Below the pieces are notes generated by a model, which was not told where the DNA came from, made no database searches, and saw only the letters and a program-made list of their open reading frames with translations. A program made the translations under genes and the position numbers. A stretch of DNA of 44,959 bases, from positions 1 through 44,959 of the forward strand of contig JAFTDW010000051.1 in assembly GCA_017454015.1 (NCBI GenBank). The letters run 5' to 3'. This document shows positions 7,308 to 15,653 of this stretch, piece by piece. Position 1 is the stretch's first letter, and every line of letters starts with the position of its first letter. The stretch comes from Bacteroidales bacterium (GTDB lineage Bacteria > Bacteroidota > Bacteroidia > Bacteroidales > P3).

Positions 7308-8879
7308 TTATAACGTTTTTTCAGGCTGTATATTGTCAATGGAGTAATGGAGGCCCCGGTTTTCTTTGCGAGCCATAGCCTGTCGCGTTATGAGGTAGGC
7401 GCAGGCTATGAGGTTGCGCAGCTCCGAGAGTTCTTCGGTGATGACGGAGCGGTTGTAGAGCAGCTCTGTCTCGCGGAAGATAAGGTTGAGGCGGTCCAGT
7501 GCGCGCTGCAGTCGCAGGTTGCTGCGCACTATGCCCACGTAGTTCGACATTATCTCTTGCAGCTCTTTCTTGGTTTGTGTGATAAGCACCATTTCCTCGT
7601 TGAGCGCCATTCCTTCGGCGTTCCAGTCGGGAGCCTGACGGCAGAACTCTATGCTGTTGATCTTGGATATGGCGTGCTGTGCCGCGTTGTGTGCGTAGAC
7701 CACTGCTTCGAGCAGCGAGTTGCTGGCCAGGCGGTTGCCGCCATGCAGACCGGTACAAGAGCACTCGCCGGCGGCGTAGAGGTTGTGTATGCTGCTCTCG
7801 CCGTTGCGGTCCACGAGGATGCCTCCGCACTGGTAGTGAGCCGCCGGGCGTATGGGTATCATGTCCTTGGTGATGTTGATGCCCAACTCCAGACATTTGG
7901 CATAGATGGTGGGGAAGCCGCCGATGAGTTCGTCCTTGCCTATGCCGCGGGCGTCGAGGAAGAGGTGGTCCACACCGGCCTGTTTCATCTCGTTGTCGAT
8001 GGCGCGCGCCACTATGTCGCGGGGGGCGAGGGAGAGGCGCCGGTCGTATTTCTGCATGAACTCATTGCCTTTCTGGTCTTTGAGTATGGCGCCTGCGCCG
8101 CGCATAGCCTCGGTGATGAGGAAGGCGGGTTTCTCGGCTGGGTTGTAGAGGCTTGTGGGATGGAACTGCACAAACTCCATGTCCTTGAGCACGCCGCGTG
8201 CGCGGTGTACCATAGCCACGCCGTCGCCGGTGGCTATCACGGGGTTGGTGGTGGTGGTGTAGACGTTGCCGATGCCGCCGGTGGCGAGCATGGTTACTTT
8301 GGCGAGGTAGGTATCTATCACCCCTGTGTCGCCATTGAGGGCGTAGGCGCCGTAGCACATGATGTCGGGTGTGTGCTTGGTGACACGTTGCCCAAGGTGG
8401 TGCTGGGTGATGAGGTCTATGGCGAACTGGTGTTCTTTGAGTTCTATGTTGGGGTGAGCCAGCACGGCCTCGAGGAGTCCGCGCTCTATCTCGGCGCCGG
8501 TGTTGTCTTTGTGGTGTAGGATGCGGAACTCGCTGTGGCCGCCTTCGCGGTGCAGGTCGAAGCGGTTGCCGCTACGGTCGAAGTTGACGCCGTACTGCAC
8601 CAGTTCGGCGATGCGGTCGGGGGCTTCGCGGATGGTCATTTCCACCACCTCTCGGTCGCAGATGCCGTCGCCAGCCACGAGGGTGTCTTTCACATGCTTG
8701 TCGAAGCTGTCGAAGTCGTACATCACAGCGGCAATGCCGCCCTGTGCGTATTTTGTCGAGCCTTCGGCGGCGTCGGCCTTGGTAAGTATGCACACCTTGC
8801 CATAGGGTGCGACCTTGAGTGCGTAGCTCAGGCCTGCTATACCCGAGCCTATGATAAGAAAATCAACCTCTTTGCGCAT
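7308..8879 (-). CDS. nadB: L-aspartate oxidase
   Basis: A 523-residue flavoprotein of the succinate dehydrogenase/fumarate reductase family. The FAD-binding GSGIAGLSYALK lies near residue 12, with the GSTKYAQGGIAAV motif typical of NadB, LHREGGHSEFRILHH in the active site, and HYQCGGILVD...LYAAGECSCTGLHGGNRLASNSLLEA in the flavin domain. It oxidises L-aspartate to iminoaspartate, the first step of de novo NAD synthesis. The partner NadA and the NadC gene are not in the window. A mosaic repeat occupies the short region upstream of its start. Confidence 0.95.
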   Translation of the reverse strand: MRKEVDFLIIGSGIAGLSYALKVAPYGKVCILTKADAAEGSTKYAQGGIAAVMYDFDSFDKHVKDTLVAGDGICDREVVEMTIREAPDRIAELVQYGVNFDRSGNRFDLHREGGHSEFRILHHKDNTGAEIERGLLEAVLAHPNIELKEHQFAIDLITQHHLGQRVTKHTPDIMCYGAYALNGDTGVIDTYLAKVTMLATGGIGNVYTTTTNPVIATGDGVAMVHRARGVLKDMEFVQFHPTSLYNPAEKPAFLITEAMRGAGAILKDQKGNEFMQKYDRRLSLAPRDIVARAIDNEMKQAGVDHLFLDARGIGKDELIGGFPTIYAKCLELGINITKDMIPIRPAAHYQCGGILVDRNGESSIHNLYAAGECSCTGLHGGNRLASNSLLEAVVYAHNAAQHAISKINSIEFCRQAPDWNAEGMALNEEMVLITQTKKELQEIMSNYVGIVRSNLRLQRALDRLNLIFRETELLYNRSVITEELSELRNLIACAYLITRQAMARKENRGLHYSIDNIQPEKTL

Positions 8880-8883
8880 AATT

Positions 8884-8935
8884 TATTCGCTGTCCGTGTT
8901 TTTTAATTCATAGGTGCTTATGACCTCGGTTGATG
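8884..8935 (+). repeat. Mosaic intergenic repeat fragment
   Basis: It contains TTCGCTGTCCGTGTTTTTT, then TTCATAGGTGCTTATGACCTCGGTT. The same words, in the same order, occur at 19781-19822 and on the minus strand at 15400-15480. There is no hairpin in this copy. It sits between the response regulator stop and the nadB start, pointing against both. Confidence 0.65.
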
Positions 8936-8962
8936 AGTATTGCGGTTTTGTTTCTATCAACT

Positions 8963-9802
8963 CTATCTTTTCAGGAATTTCACTTCCGACGGGGTTATTA
9001 TGCCGTACTGTATGGCTTTGGCCACGCGGGCGCCCGACTTGTTGGGGATGTCCATCTTGCGCGAGAGTTCTTTCTGCTTGTCCTGTATGCTCTTGTCGTT
9101 CTCGCATGGGTTGTCGAGGTTGAAAGCTATCTCGTGCGCGGTGCATCCCGCGGCTTCGTAGAGAAGCACGCTGCGCTCCACGTCGCTCACCTCGAAGTCG
9201 GGCTGCAGTATTGAGTAACGCTCCACCATGTTGCCGGCGAGTTCCGTGAGGGTCATCATCACGGGGTAGTTGAAGTAGTAGCGCTCGCCGCGTTCAAGAC
9301 AGGCTATGGCTCTCACTATATTCTCGATGGAGAAGCCGCCGGCGGCATTCTTGCTTACGAATGCCGAGGCGCCGTGGCTGAGGGCATCGAACACCACCTT
9401 GCCTATCTCCAGCATGCGCTGCTGCCGCTGCTCGGGTGGGATGGCCTCGGCGGGATTGTCGAAACGACCCGAGAGGATTATGATGCGTATGGGGAAGCCG
9501 TTGTCGTTGCGGAAATCGCGACACACCTTCTCGGCCACGCGGATGCCGCCGGTAGGCTCGCCTTGAAGCTCCATGTCGAGCAAGAGGTAGTCGGGCTTGG
9601 GTTTGTTGGGGTCGCGCAGAGCCGAGAGGAGGGGCAGGGCGCCGGGGAAGGTGTCGATAACCTCTATAGGGCGCGACGTGACCTCGCCGTCGTCGTTCAT
9701 CTGGCAGGGGACGCTCTCGTTGCGTTCGTTGAGTTCTGTTTTTATTGCCTTGCGTATAAGTGGTTCATCGTCGACCACCATGACTTTTATTGAATCGCGC
9801 AT
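8963..9802 (-). CDS. Two-component response regulator
   Basis: A 279-residue protein. The N-terminal receiver domain (about 1-160) has acidic residues Asp11 and Asp12, phospho-acceptor Asp76 in YLLLDMEL and conserved Lys151 in FVSKNAAG. The receiver is longer than usual, with insertions around 30-70 and 115-135. The C-terminal helical domain (about 205-279; SDVERSVLLYEAAGCTAHEIAFNL...KSGARVAKAIQYGII) looks like a LuxR-type helix-turn-helix in helix spacing, and may match the Bacteroidales DUF5932-type regulators. It follows the kinase gene on the same strand after 71 bp, so it is very likely its cognate regulator. Targets are unknown. Confidence 0.85.
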   Translation of the reverse strand: MRDSIKVMVVDDEPLIRKAIKTELNERNESVPCQMNDDGEVTSRPIEVIDTFPGALPLLSALRDPNKPKPDYLLLDMELQGEPTGGIRVAEKVCRDFRNDNGFPIRIIILSGRFDNPAEAIPPEQRQQRMLEIGKVVFDALSHGASAFVSKNAAGGFSIENIVRAIACLERGERYYFNYPVMMTLTELAGNMVERYSILQPDFEVSDVERSVLLYEAAGCTAHEIAFNLDNPCENDKSIQDKQKELSRKMDIPNKSGARVAKAIQYGIITPSEVKFLKR

Positions 9803-9873
9803 ATTTTTGCTATAAATAAGTTTCAGATATTCAGGTTTTTTCGATTACTCGGACAAACAACTTGCAATTATCA

Positions 9874-11907
9874 TTAGTTTAACGGTTTGCATTTCTTTAG
9901 CACTACATTGAACGTCGTGCCGGAGCCTTGTGTGCTCTCGGCTGTGATACGGCAACCACGCACTGTGTTGTCGTCGTGCAGCTTTATGATGTAACGGCAT
10001 AGTATCAAGCCGAAGCCGTGGCTGCCAGAGGGCTTGTCGGCGCGGAAGAGGTTTTCCAGCGTTTCGCCGTCCATGCCGCATCCGTTGTCGGCCACCTGGA
10101 GCAGTACCATAGGCACCTTGCCCTCCTCGTCGGAGGCCGACACCACCAAGCGGTTGGACTCGGAAGAGGTCGGAAAGGCATGGAGCAACGCATTGTTGAC
10201 CAAGTTGCGCAACAGTATTTCCAACAGCAGTGCATCGCCCTCCACGCAAAGGCTGGTGGGGACAAATGTCGGCTTGCATCCTGTGGAGCACACCTGAGCC
10301 TGAACATGGTCGAACAGTTCTTGGAGCCTCACCTGCGAGGGGCGGAAACGCAGTCCGTTGGGTATCGACAGGTTGGTCCATTGCTTTATGTTGTCGAAGG
10401 TGCGTATCAGCTGTTGGAGCGCCTCGTCGCGCAGGGCCGGCGACAGTTTTTTGTTCTGAAGGTAGGCCACGAACGGGGTTATGTCGTGCCGCATCACGCT
10501 GAGGCAGCTTTCCACATTGGCTATCCGCTCCACATCCTGCTTCTTGGCCAGCTGCAGGGCGCGGGTCTCGGCATGGAGCTGGCGGGTGCGGCGCCACAGC
10601 AGTAGCAGGGCCACGGCAAGCAGCAACACCAGCACGCCAGTCACTATAGCAAACATGGCAAGACTATGGGCACGCCGCTCGGCATTGTCGAGGTCCATGC
10701 GCCGCAGAAAATCGGCGTCCTCGTTCCACCTCACAAACTGCTGCGACTCCATGGCACGCGCATGCCAATCGCGCCGCTCGGTGGCAGTAGCCGGGAAGCC
10801 GCTCACAAGCAGCATGTCGTACAGCCGCAACTCCTGCTTTGGGGCTATGCCTTGCTGATAGTCGCCATCGAGGAATGCGCCGAGGTACCCGTAAGCCGTC
10901 GCCGTGTCGCCGCAGGAGAGGCTGTAGGAAGCCGCCGCCGCGAGGGTACGCACTTCGGCGTAGGGGGACCAGCCGTAGACAGCCATCTGTCGCTGCGCCT
11001 CGTCGTAGAGGAATGCAGGCAAGGTGCTGTCGGCCACCGCTTGAATGCCGTAGAGCGAGAGCAGCTCGCAGAGGGTGTCTACAAAATAGCGGCAACTGTC
11101 GCCAATATATGGCGACGACACAATGTCTGACACCATTTCCAATGTGTTGGCAAACTGGAAACGGCAGAAATGCGCCGAGTCGGCAAGCAGCAGCAAGTTG
11201 TCGCCACAGGCGGCAAGAGCCTTCCGCACATTACCGGTATTGTCGTCCCCCTGTGAACATAGGTGCAGGTAGCTGTTGGCGAGGGCGTAGTTCAAGGCCA
11301 TGTCCTGTGCGTAGTCGCAGCGCAACTCGCTGCGACGGCCCTCTATCTCGGCCAGCACCGGCCGTATGTCTTCCGTGGTCTCGCCGTCGCGGTAATGGTA
11401 GTTGAGGGCCAACATGGTAATATAGTACTCCGTGAGGGCATAGTTATGCAGCAGGTCGTCTCTATGGTGCCGCAGCAGGCCTTCTCTTTCTATGTCGTAT
11501 AGCAGTTGGTACGATTCGGCTATTTCGCAGTTACGCTGCTCAATACGCGCCGCCAGCAGCAGGGCTATCACTCTCTCTGCATCGCCGTAGCGAGTCACGG
11601 GATATTGCAGCACCGAATCAATGCAGCTTCCCGCATCGACATACTGCGACATCATATAGTAGCTGAAAGCCAGATTATTCCATGCCCTTACACGTCCCTC
11701 GTCATAGTCTGGCAGAGAGTCGTCGATATACTCCAGTGCGGCCAGTGCACATTCCTGCGCCCTGTCGGGTTCGCTGTAGCGGCAGAGAAACGCCTCACGA
11801 TTAAGCCCGTCGACAGTAGCTCGGCTAATAGGCGTCATCACGGCACCTACCCTATCGCATGCAGCGAAGAGCAACACAGCAGACACGGCAATAACCAGTA
11901 CTCGCAT
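9874..11907 (-). CDS. Lipoprotein-anchored TPR-like sensor histidine kinase
   Basis: I chose the ATG at 11905-11907 because it gives MRVLVIAVSAVLLFAACDRVG, a lipoprotein signal with Cys17 as the lipid site. Upstream codons read into a repeat. The 677-residue product has a long helical periplasmic region (about 18-415) with TPR-like helix pairs, one membrane helix (416-438), a coiled linker and a kinase core. In the core, His474 lies in VMRHDITPF, the N box is LLRNLVNNALLHAF, G1 is VADNGCGMD and G2 is SHGFGLILCRYI. The layout resembles Bacteroidales kinases carrying DUF5112/DUF5113 domains. It would pass phosphate to the regulator encoded just downstream. The signal is unknown. Confidence 0.85.
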   Translation of the reverse strand: MRVLVIAVSAVLLFAACDRVGAVMTPISRATVDGLNREAFLCRYSEPDRAQECALAALEYIDDSLPDYDEGRVRAWNNLAFSYYMMSQYVDAGSCIDSVLQYPVTRYGDAERVIALLLAARIEQRNCEIAESYQLLYDIEREGLLRHHRDDLLHNYALTEYYITMLALNYHYRDGETTEDIRPVLAEIEGRRSELRCDYAQDMALNYALANSYLHLCSQGDDNTGNVRKALAACGDNLLLLADSAHFCRFQFANTLEMVSDIVSSPYIGDSCRYFVDTLCELLSLYGIQAVADSTLPAFLYDEAQRQMAVYGWSPYAEVRTLAAAASYSLSCGDTATAYGYLGAFLDGDYQQGIAPKQELRLYDMLLVSGFPATATERRDWHARAMESQQFVRWNEDADFLRRMDLDNAERRAHSLAMFAIVTGVLVLLLAVALLLLWRRTRQLHAETRALQLAKKQDVERIANVESCLSVMRHDITPFVAYLQNKKLSPALRDEALQQLIRTFDNIKQWTNLSIPNGLRFRPSQVRLQELFDHVQAQVCSTGCKPTFVPTSLCVEGDALLLEILLRNLVNNALLHAFPTSSESNRLVVSASDEEGKVPMVLLQVADNGCGMDGETLENLFRADKPSGSHGFGLILCRYIIKLHDDNTVRGCRITAESTQGSGTTFNVVLKKCKPLN

Positions 11908-11975
11908 ATATTCAACAGATATATAGTAATAACTACATACCTGCAACTTTATTGCACTACCATTATTTATATTAT

Positions 11976-12047
11976 TATAATGAATACTAAATTCTTTACC
12001 CAAATGTGTCGGAGACTCATGCTCTCAATAACCGAGGTCATGAGCAC
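11976..12047 (-). repeat. Hairpin repeat subtype shared with the giant-gene leader
   Basis: On the minus strand: GTGCTCATGACCTCGGTT, ATTGAGAGC, a hairpin ATGAGTC-TCC-GACACAT (one mismatch), then ATTTGGGTAAAGAA and TTTAGTATTCATTATAAT. It matches 19805-19878 over about 72 bp with only a few differences. It ends about 70 bp before the kinase start, in the kinase's orientation. Confidence 0.8.
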
Positions 12048-12066
12048 AGTGCTCATGACCTCGGTT
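12030..12066. repeat. Perfect 18-bp inverted repeat with 1-nt spacer
   Basis: GTGCTCATGACCTCGGTT occurs on both strands head to head, separated by the single A at 12048. It marks the junction of two mosaic repeats pointing away from each other, one towards the kinase and one towards the peptidase gene. Such a near-perfect palindrome would extrude or fold readily. Confidence 0.85.
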
Positions 12067-12121
12067 GCTCACTGTCCTTGTTTTTATTTCTATTTGTGTT
12101 CGCAGCCTTCGGTTATTCGCT
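12049..12121 (+). repeat. Mosaic intergenic repeat, plus-strand half
   Basis: From GTTGCTCACTGTCCTTG through TTCGCAGCCTTCGG to ATTCGCT this copy matches 19727-19783 with only a few differences. Its 3' end supplies the upstream part of the likely promoter of the S46 peptidase gene. Confidence 0.75.
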
Positions 12122-12139
12122 AAAAAAAGCGTAACTTTG
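12108..12139 (+). promoter_or_regulatory. Bacteroidetes-type promoter for the S46 peptidase gene
   Basis: The -7 element TAACTTTG (12132-12139) fits TAnnTTTG. TTCG (12108-12111), 20 bp upstream, is one base from the TTTG -33 element. This puts transcription start about 12-14 bp before the ATG. The -33 part lies in repeat DNA. Confidence 0.55.
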
Positions 12140-12156
12140 CATAAAAAGTTTTTACT

Positions 12157-14283
12157 ATGAGAAAACACCTAACTCTTTTGTTTGCTTTATGTTCTGTCCT
12201 TATGCCTGCTAAGCGGCTGCTTGCCGACGAGGGCATGTGGATACCCATGCTGCTTGGGCGCAACGAAGCCGACATGCAAAAAGCCGGCATGCACATCAGT
12301 GCCAAAGACATCTACGACATCAACCACGCATGCCTCAAGGATGCCGTGCTACTCTTCAACCAAGGATGCACCGGCGAGTATGTCTCCGACCAAGGGCTTT
12401 TTATCACCAACCACCACTGCGGCTATTCCTACATCACACGCCACTCCACAGTGGAGCACGACTACCTCACCAACGGTTTCTGGGCCATGAGCCGCGAACA
12501 GGAGCTGCCCTGCCCGGGACTTACCGCCACACGTCTCGTGCGCATGGAGGATGTCACCGCTCAGGTGCTTAAAGGGGTGGATGCCAACACCTCCGAAGCC
12601 GACCGCGCTCGTATTGTGGCGGCCAACATCGAGGCTGTCTCCGCCAAAGCCGTGGAGGGCACGCACTACAAAGCCATAGTCAAACCATTCTACTACGGCA
12701 ACCAGTATTTCCTCTACGTCAACGAGGTGTTCACCGACGTGCGCCTCGTAGGGGCTCCCCCCTCCAACATCGGCAAGTTCGGTGGCGACACCGACAACTG
12801 GATGTGGCCGCGCCACACCGGCGACTTCTCCATGTTCCGCGTCTATGCCGACAAGGACAACCGTCCTGCCCCCTACAGCAAGGACAACAAACCCTACCGC
12901 CCGCTTAAGCACCTCACTATCTCGCTCAAAGGCGTCGACGAGGGCGACTTCACCTTTGTCTTTGGCTACCCCGGCCGCACACAGCGCTTCGTGACCCACG
13001 ACGCCGTGGACCTCGCCGCCAATGTCACCAACCCCATACGCATAGGAATGCGCGACATACGCCTGCGACACTACAAAAACGCAATGGAACGCTCGGTGGC
13101 GCAGCGTCTTAAATATGCCTCACGAGTTGCTTCGATAGCCAACGGCTGGAAGAAATGGCAAGGCGAAAGTCAGGGTATAGAACGCCTCGACGGTGTGGGC
13201 CAAAAGCTGGCCTTCGAGAAGCGTTTCCAAACCTGGGCCAACGACAAGCCCGAATACCGCGACGTGCTCAACCAGCTGCACCAAGAGTACACCCGCAACC
13301 GCAACCAAGAGGTAGCCCTCACCTACATCAGCGAGGCTCTCCTCGCCTCCGACTTCATGAACCGCGCCCGCCAACTCGACCAGCTGTGTTTGACACAAAA
13401 CGACTCGGTGGCACGTGAGCGGGCCGACAAACTGCTCAAAGCCAACGAATCGTTTTTTGCCGACTTCGAGACCCACTCGCCCGTGGACCGCGCCATTTTC
13501 GTCGAGACCATGGTCAAGATGTGGAAAGATGGCCAGGTGGAGTTCAAATACAAAGATGAGGCGCAGCTCACAGCAGCCCTCAACGACATATACGACAAAT
13601 CGATGCTCACCAACCGCGCCAAGATGGACAAGTTCCTGCGCGGCTACACCCCTAAGCAGAGCGGCAAGATTTACAAAGACCCTGCCATAAACCTCTTCAA
13701 AGGTATATATTATAGCGTCTGCAACTCTAAAAAAATGGATGTCTACTATGAGGCCAACCGCAACATTGAGCGACTCATGCGCACCTACGTCAAAGGCATT
13801 ATGGAGATGGACGCCGGCGCCAAGCTCTTCCCCGACGCCAACCTCACCCTGCGCGTGACCTATGGTCATGTGGCAGGCTTCCGCCCGCGCGACGGCGTGT
13901 ACTACCGCCCCTACAGCACCCTGCAGGGCATAATGGAGAAAGAAAACCCCGACATATATGACTATGTGGTGGAACCGCGTCTCAAAGAGCTCTACCTCAA
14001 CTCCGACTACGGCCGCTACGCCAACGCCAAGGGCGAGCTGCCCGTGGGCTTCATAGCCACCAACCATACCACCGGCGGCAACAGCGGCTCGCCTGTGCTC
14101 AACGCTGACGGACAGCTTATCGGCGTCAACTTCGACCGCTGCTGGGAAGGCACCATGAGCGACCTCCTGTTTGACCCCGACTACTGCCGCAATATATCGC
14201 TTGACATCCGCTACTGCCTCTTTGTCATCGACAAATACGCCGGTGCCTCCCACCTCGTAAAGGAGATGACCATCACTCAATAA
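12157..14283 (+). CDS. S46 family dipeptidyl-peptidase, DPP11-like
   Basis: A 708-residue exported serine peptidase. A signal peptide ends near ADEGMW, and DEGMW is the usual mature start of the family. The catalytic histidine lies in TNHHCGY (His86/His87) and the nucleophile is Ser643 in GGNSGSPVLN. S46 enzymes remove dipeptides from peptide N-termini in the periplasm, feeding amino-acid fermentation in asaccharolytic Bacteroidales. Arg661 in NFDRCWEG occupies the place of the arginine that gives P. gingivalis DPP11 its Asp/Glu preference (DPP7 has Gly there). Acidic specificity is therefore likely but inferred. The permease gene begins 16 bp after the stop. Confidence 0.92.
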   Translation: MRKHLTLLFALCSVLMPAKRLLADEGMWIPMLLGRNEADMQKAGMHISAKDIYDINHACLKDAVLLFNQGCTGEYVSDQGLFITNHHCGYSYITRHSTVEHDYLTNGFWAMSREQELPCPGLTATRLVRMEDVTAQVLKGVDANTSEADRARIVAANIEAVSAKAVEGTHYKAIVKPFYYGNQYFLYVNEVFTDVRLVGAPPSNIGKFGGDTDNWMWPRHTGDFSMFRVYADKDNRPAPYSKDNKPYRPLKHLTISLKGVDEGDFTFVFGYPGRTQRFVTHDAVDLAANVTNPIRIGMRDIRLRHYKNAMERSVAQRLKYASRVASIANGWKKWQGESQGIERLDGVGQKLAFEKRFQTWANDKPEYRDVLNQLHQEYTRNRNQEVALTYISEALLASDFMNRARQLDQLCLTQNDSVARERADKLLKANESFFADFETHSPVDRAIFVETMVKMWKDGQVEFKYKDEAQLTAALNDIYDKSMLTNRAKMDKFLRGYTPKQSGKIYKDPAINLFKGIYYSVCNSKKMDVYYEANRNIERLMRTYVKGIMEMDAGAKLFPDANLTLRVTYGHVAGFRPRDGVYYRPYSTLQGIMEKENPDIYDYVVEPRLKELYLNSDYGRYANAKGELPVGFIATNHTTGGNSGSPVLNADGQLIGVNFDRCWEGTMSDLLFDPDYCRNISLDIRYCLFVIDKYAGASHLVKEMTITQ

Positions 14284-14299
14284 AACCTGCCGCGCTGTA

Positions 14300-15289
14300 A
14301 TGTCCCATCGTCACCAAAAGAACGCCATTCTGCGGGTTCTGCCGCTGATAGGGCTCCTGCTGCTGCTCGCAGCGGTGGCTCTGGGCTGTTCCATGGTGGG
14401 CATAGTACACATAGGATGGCACGACATGTCGACCTCCCCTATCTTCCTCAACATGAGGTTGCCGCGTGTCGTGGTGTCTATGCTGGTAGGAGCCGCCCTG
14501 TCGGTATGCGGAGCCACCTACCAGGCGGTCTTCCGCAACCCCCTCACCGACCCCTACGTGCTGGGCATCTCATCGGGAGCCTCGCTGGGCGCCGCACTGG
14601 CCATACTCATGGGCCTCGGCGCATGGCTGTGGGGCATAGGAGCCTGCGCACTGGCCGCTGCAATGCTCACCATACTCTTCATCTACCGCATAGCATCCAT
14701 GGGCAACCGCATGCACACCACCACGCTCCTCCTCACCGGAGTCTGCGTGACATTCCTTTCATCGGCACTCATCTCGCTCATCATGGTACTGCATAACGAC
14801 AAGATGGACAGCATCATATTCTGGACCATGGGGAGCCTCGCCAGCGCGTCGTGGCTCGACGTTGCTCTGCTGGCTCCCATAGTGCTGGCCGGGCTGGCAG
14901 TGGTAATATACCACTCTCGCGACCTCAACCTGCTGCTTACAGGCAGCGAGACAGCCCAGAGCCTCGGCGTGGAGGTCGAGAAAGTGCGCCGACGCCTCCT
15001 GCTCTTCACCACCCTGATGGTGGCCTTCGCTGTAAGCTGCTGCGGAGTGATAGGCTTTGTGGGGCTTGTGGTGCCACACGCCGTGCGCCTTGTGGTGGGA
15101 AGCGACAACCGGCGCGTCATACCCTACTCTATAGTCTGCGGGGCTTTGCTGCTGCTGCTATGCGACACAGCGGCACGCATCCTGCTACAACCCAACGAGC
15201 TGCCTGTGGGCAGCGTTACCGCCATGATAGGCGCACCAATGTTCATATACCTACTCTACAAAAACAAGAAAGGCTTCGGTGAAATATAG
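14300..15289 (+). CDS. FecCD/BtuC-type ABC transporter permease
   Basis: A 329-residue, very hydrophobic protein with about nine to ten membrane helices and the family signatures LPRVVVSMLVGAALSVCGATYQAVFRNPLTDPYVLGISSGA near the N-terminus and GFVGLVVPHAVRLVVG near residue 255. Such permeases import cobalamin, ferric siderophores or haem across the inner membrane. The ATPase gene lies 364 bp downstream across a repeat cluster. No substrate-binding protein gene is present. Adenosylcobalamin-related genes in the window make B12 a reasonable substrate, but iron chelates are equally possible from sequence alone. Confidence 0.9.
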   Translation: MSHRHQKNAILRVLPLIGLLLLLAAVALGCSMVGIVHIGWHDMSTSPIFLNMRLPRVVVSMLVGAALSVCGATYQAVFRNPLTDPYVLGISSGASLGAALAILMGLGAWLWGIGACALAAAMLTILFIYRIASMGNRMHTTTLLLTGVCVTFLSSALISLIMVLHNDKMDSIIFWTMGSLASASWLDVALLAPIVLAGLAVVIYHSRDLNLLLTGSETAQSLGVEVEKVRRRLLLFTTLMVAFAVSCCGVIGFVGLVVPHAVRLVVGSDNRRVIPYSIVCGALLLLLCDTAARILLQPNELPVGSVTAMIGAPMFIYLLYKNKKGFGEI

Positions 15290-15335
15290 GAAGGTTAGAA
15301 GGTTTAAAGGTTTTAGGGTTATAAAGATATAAGGT
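15288..15335 (+). repeat. G/T-rich degenerate tract
   Basis: GGAAGGTTAGAAGGTTTAAAGG-like words immediately follow the permease stop. This is the same low-complexity family as at 4196-4312. Confidence 0.5.
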
Positions 15336-15580
15336 AACCTCTAAAAACAGCCTCGGAGAGGCTAACTTTCAATTGCTTAGGCCATGTACTGAGGTCATGA
15401 ACTGAGGTCATGAGCACCTGTAAAAATAAAAACATGGACAGCGAATAGCACCTATGAAATAAAAACATGGATAGCGAATCCCCCCGCACAAGCGTAGCGC
15501 AGTGTGGGGCAACAAGATAAAAACGACATGCGTCCAGGATGGACGCGCTCTCAATGAAAAAATAGAACCCACCTAAAGAC
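15336..15580 (-). repeat. Mosaic repeat cluster with two TCC-loop hairpins
   Basis: Read on the minus strand, it begins near 15580 with CTATTTTTTCATTGAGAGC. Hairpin GCGTCCA-TCC-TGGACGC (15530-15546) follows, then a CCCCACAC...GTGCGGGG segment, ATTCGCTATCCATG, CATAGGTGC and GTGCTCATGACCTCAG. It ends in a second hairpin, AGCCTC-TCC-GAGGCT (15349-15363), followed by GTTTTTAGAGGTT. The second hairpin plus T-run resembles an intrinsic terminator, but on the strand opposite to the transporter genes. It separates permease and ATPase genes that are normally adjacent. I see no coding sequence in this 364-bp gap. Confidence 0.8.
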
Positions 15581-15653
15581 AAATTAATAGAACTTACCAT
15601 AAGTGATACGTGCAATAAATGGAGACTAATTCATAAAGGACATTTAAGGTTTC

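Noticed and set aside
7347-8519. 390-codon plus-strand frame opposite nadB
   Set aside because: Shadow of nadB, with no motif in the translation.
13120-14280. 386-codon minus-strand frame opposite the S46 peptidase
   Set aside because: Antisense shadow caused by codon bias; no recognisable domain, and the plus-strand gene is certain.
14284-14299. Cobalamin riboswitch before the transporter permease
   Set aside because: Only 16 bp separate it from the peptidase stop, and no B12-box-like structure is visible.
15319-15615. 98-codon minus-strand frame between permease and ATPase genes
   Set aside because: It consists entirely of mosaic repeat sequence; the translation repeats SLSMFLFxx and has no other support.
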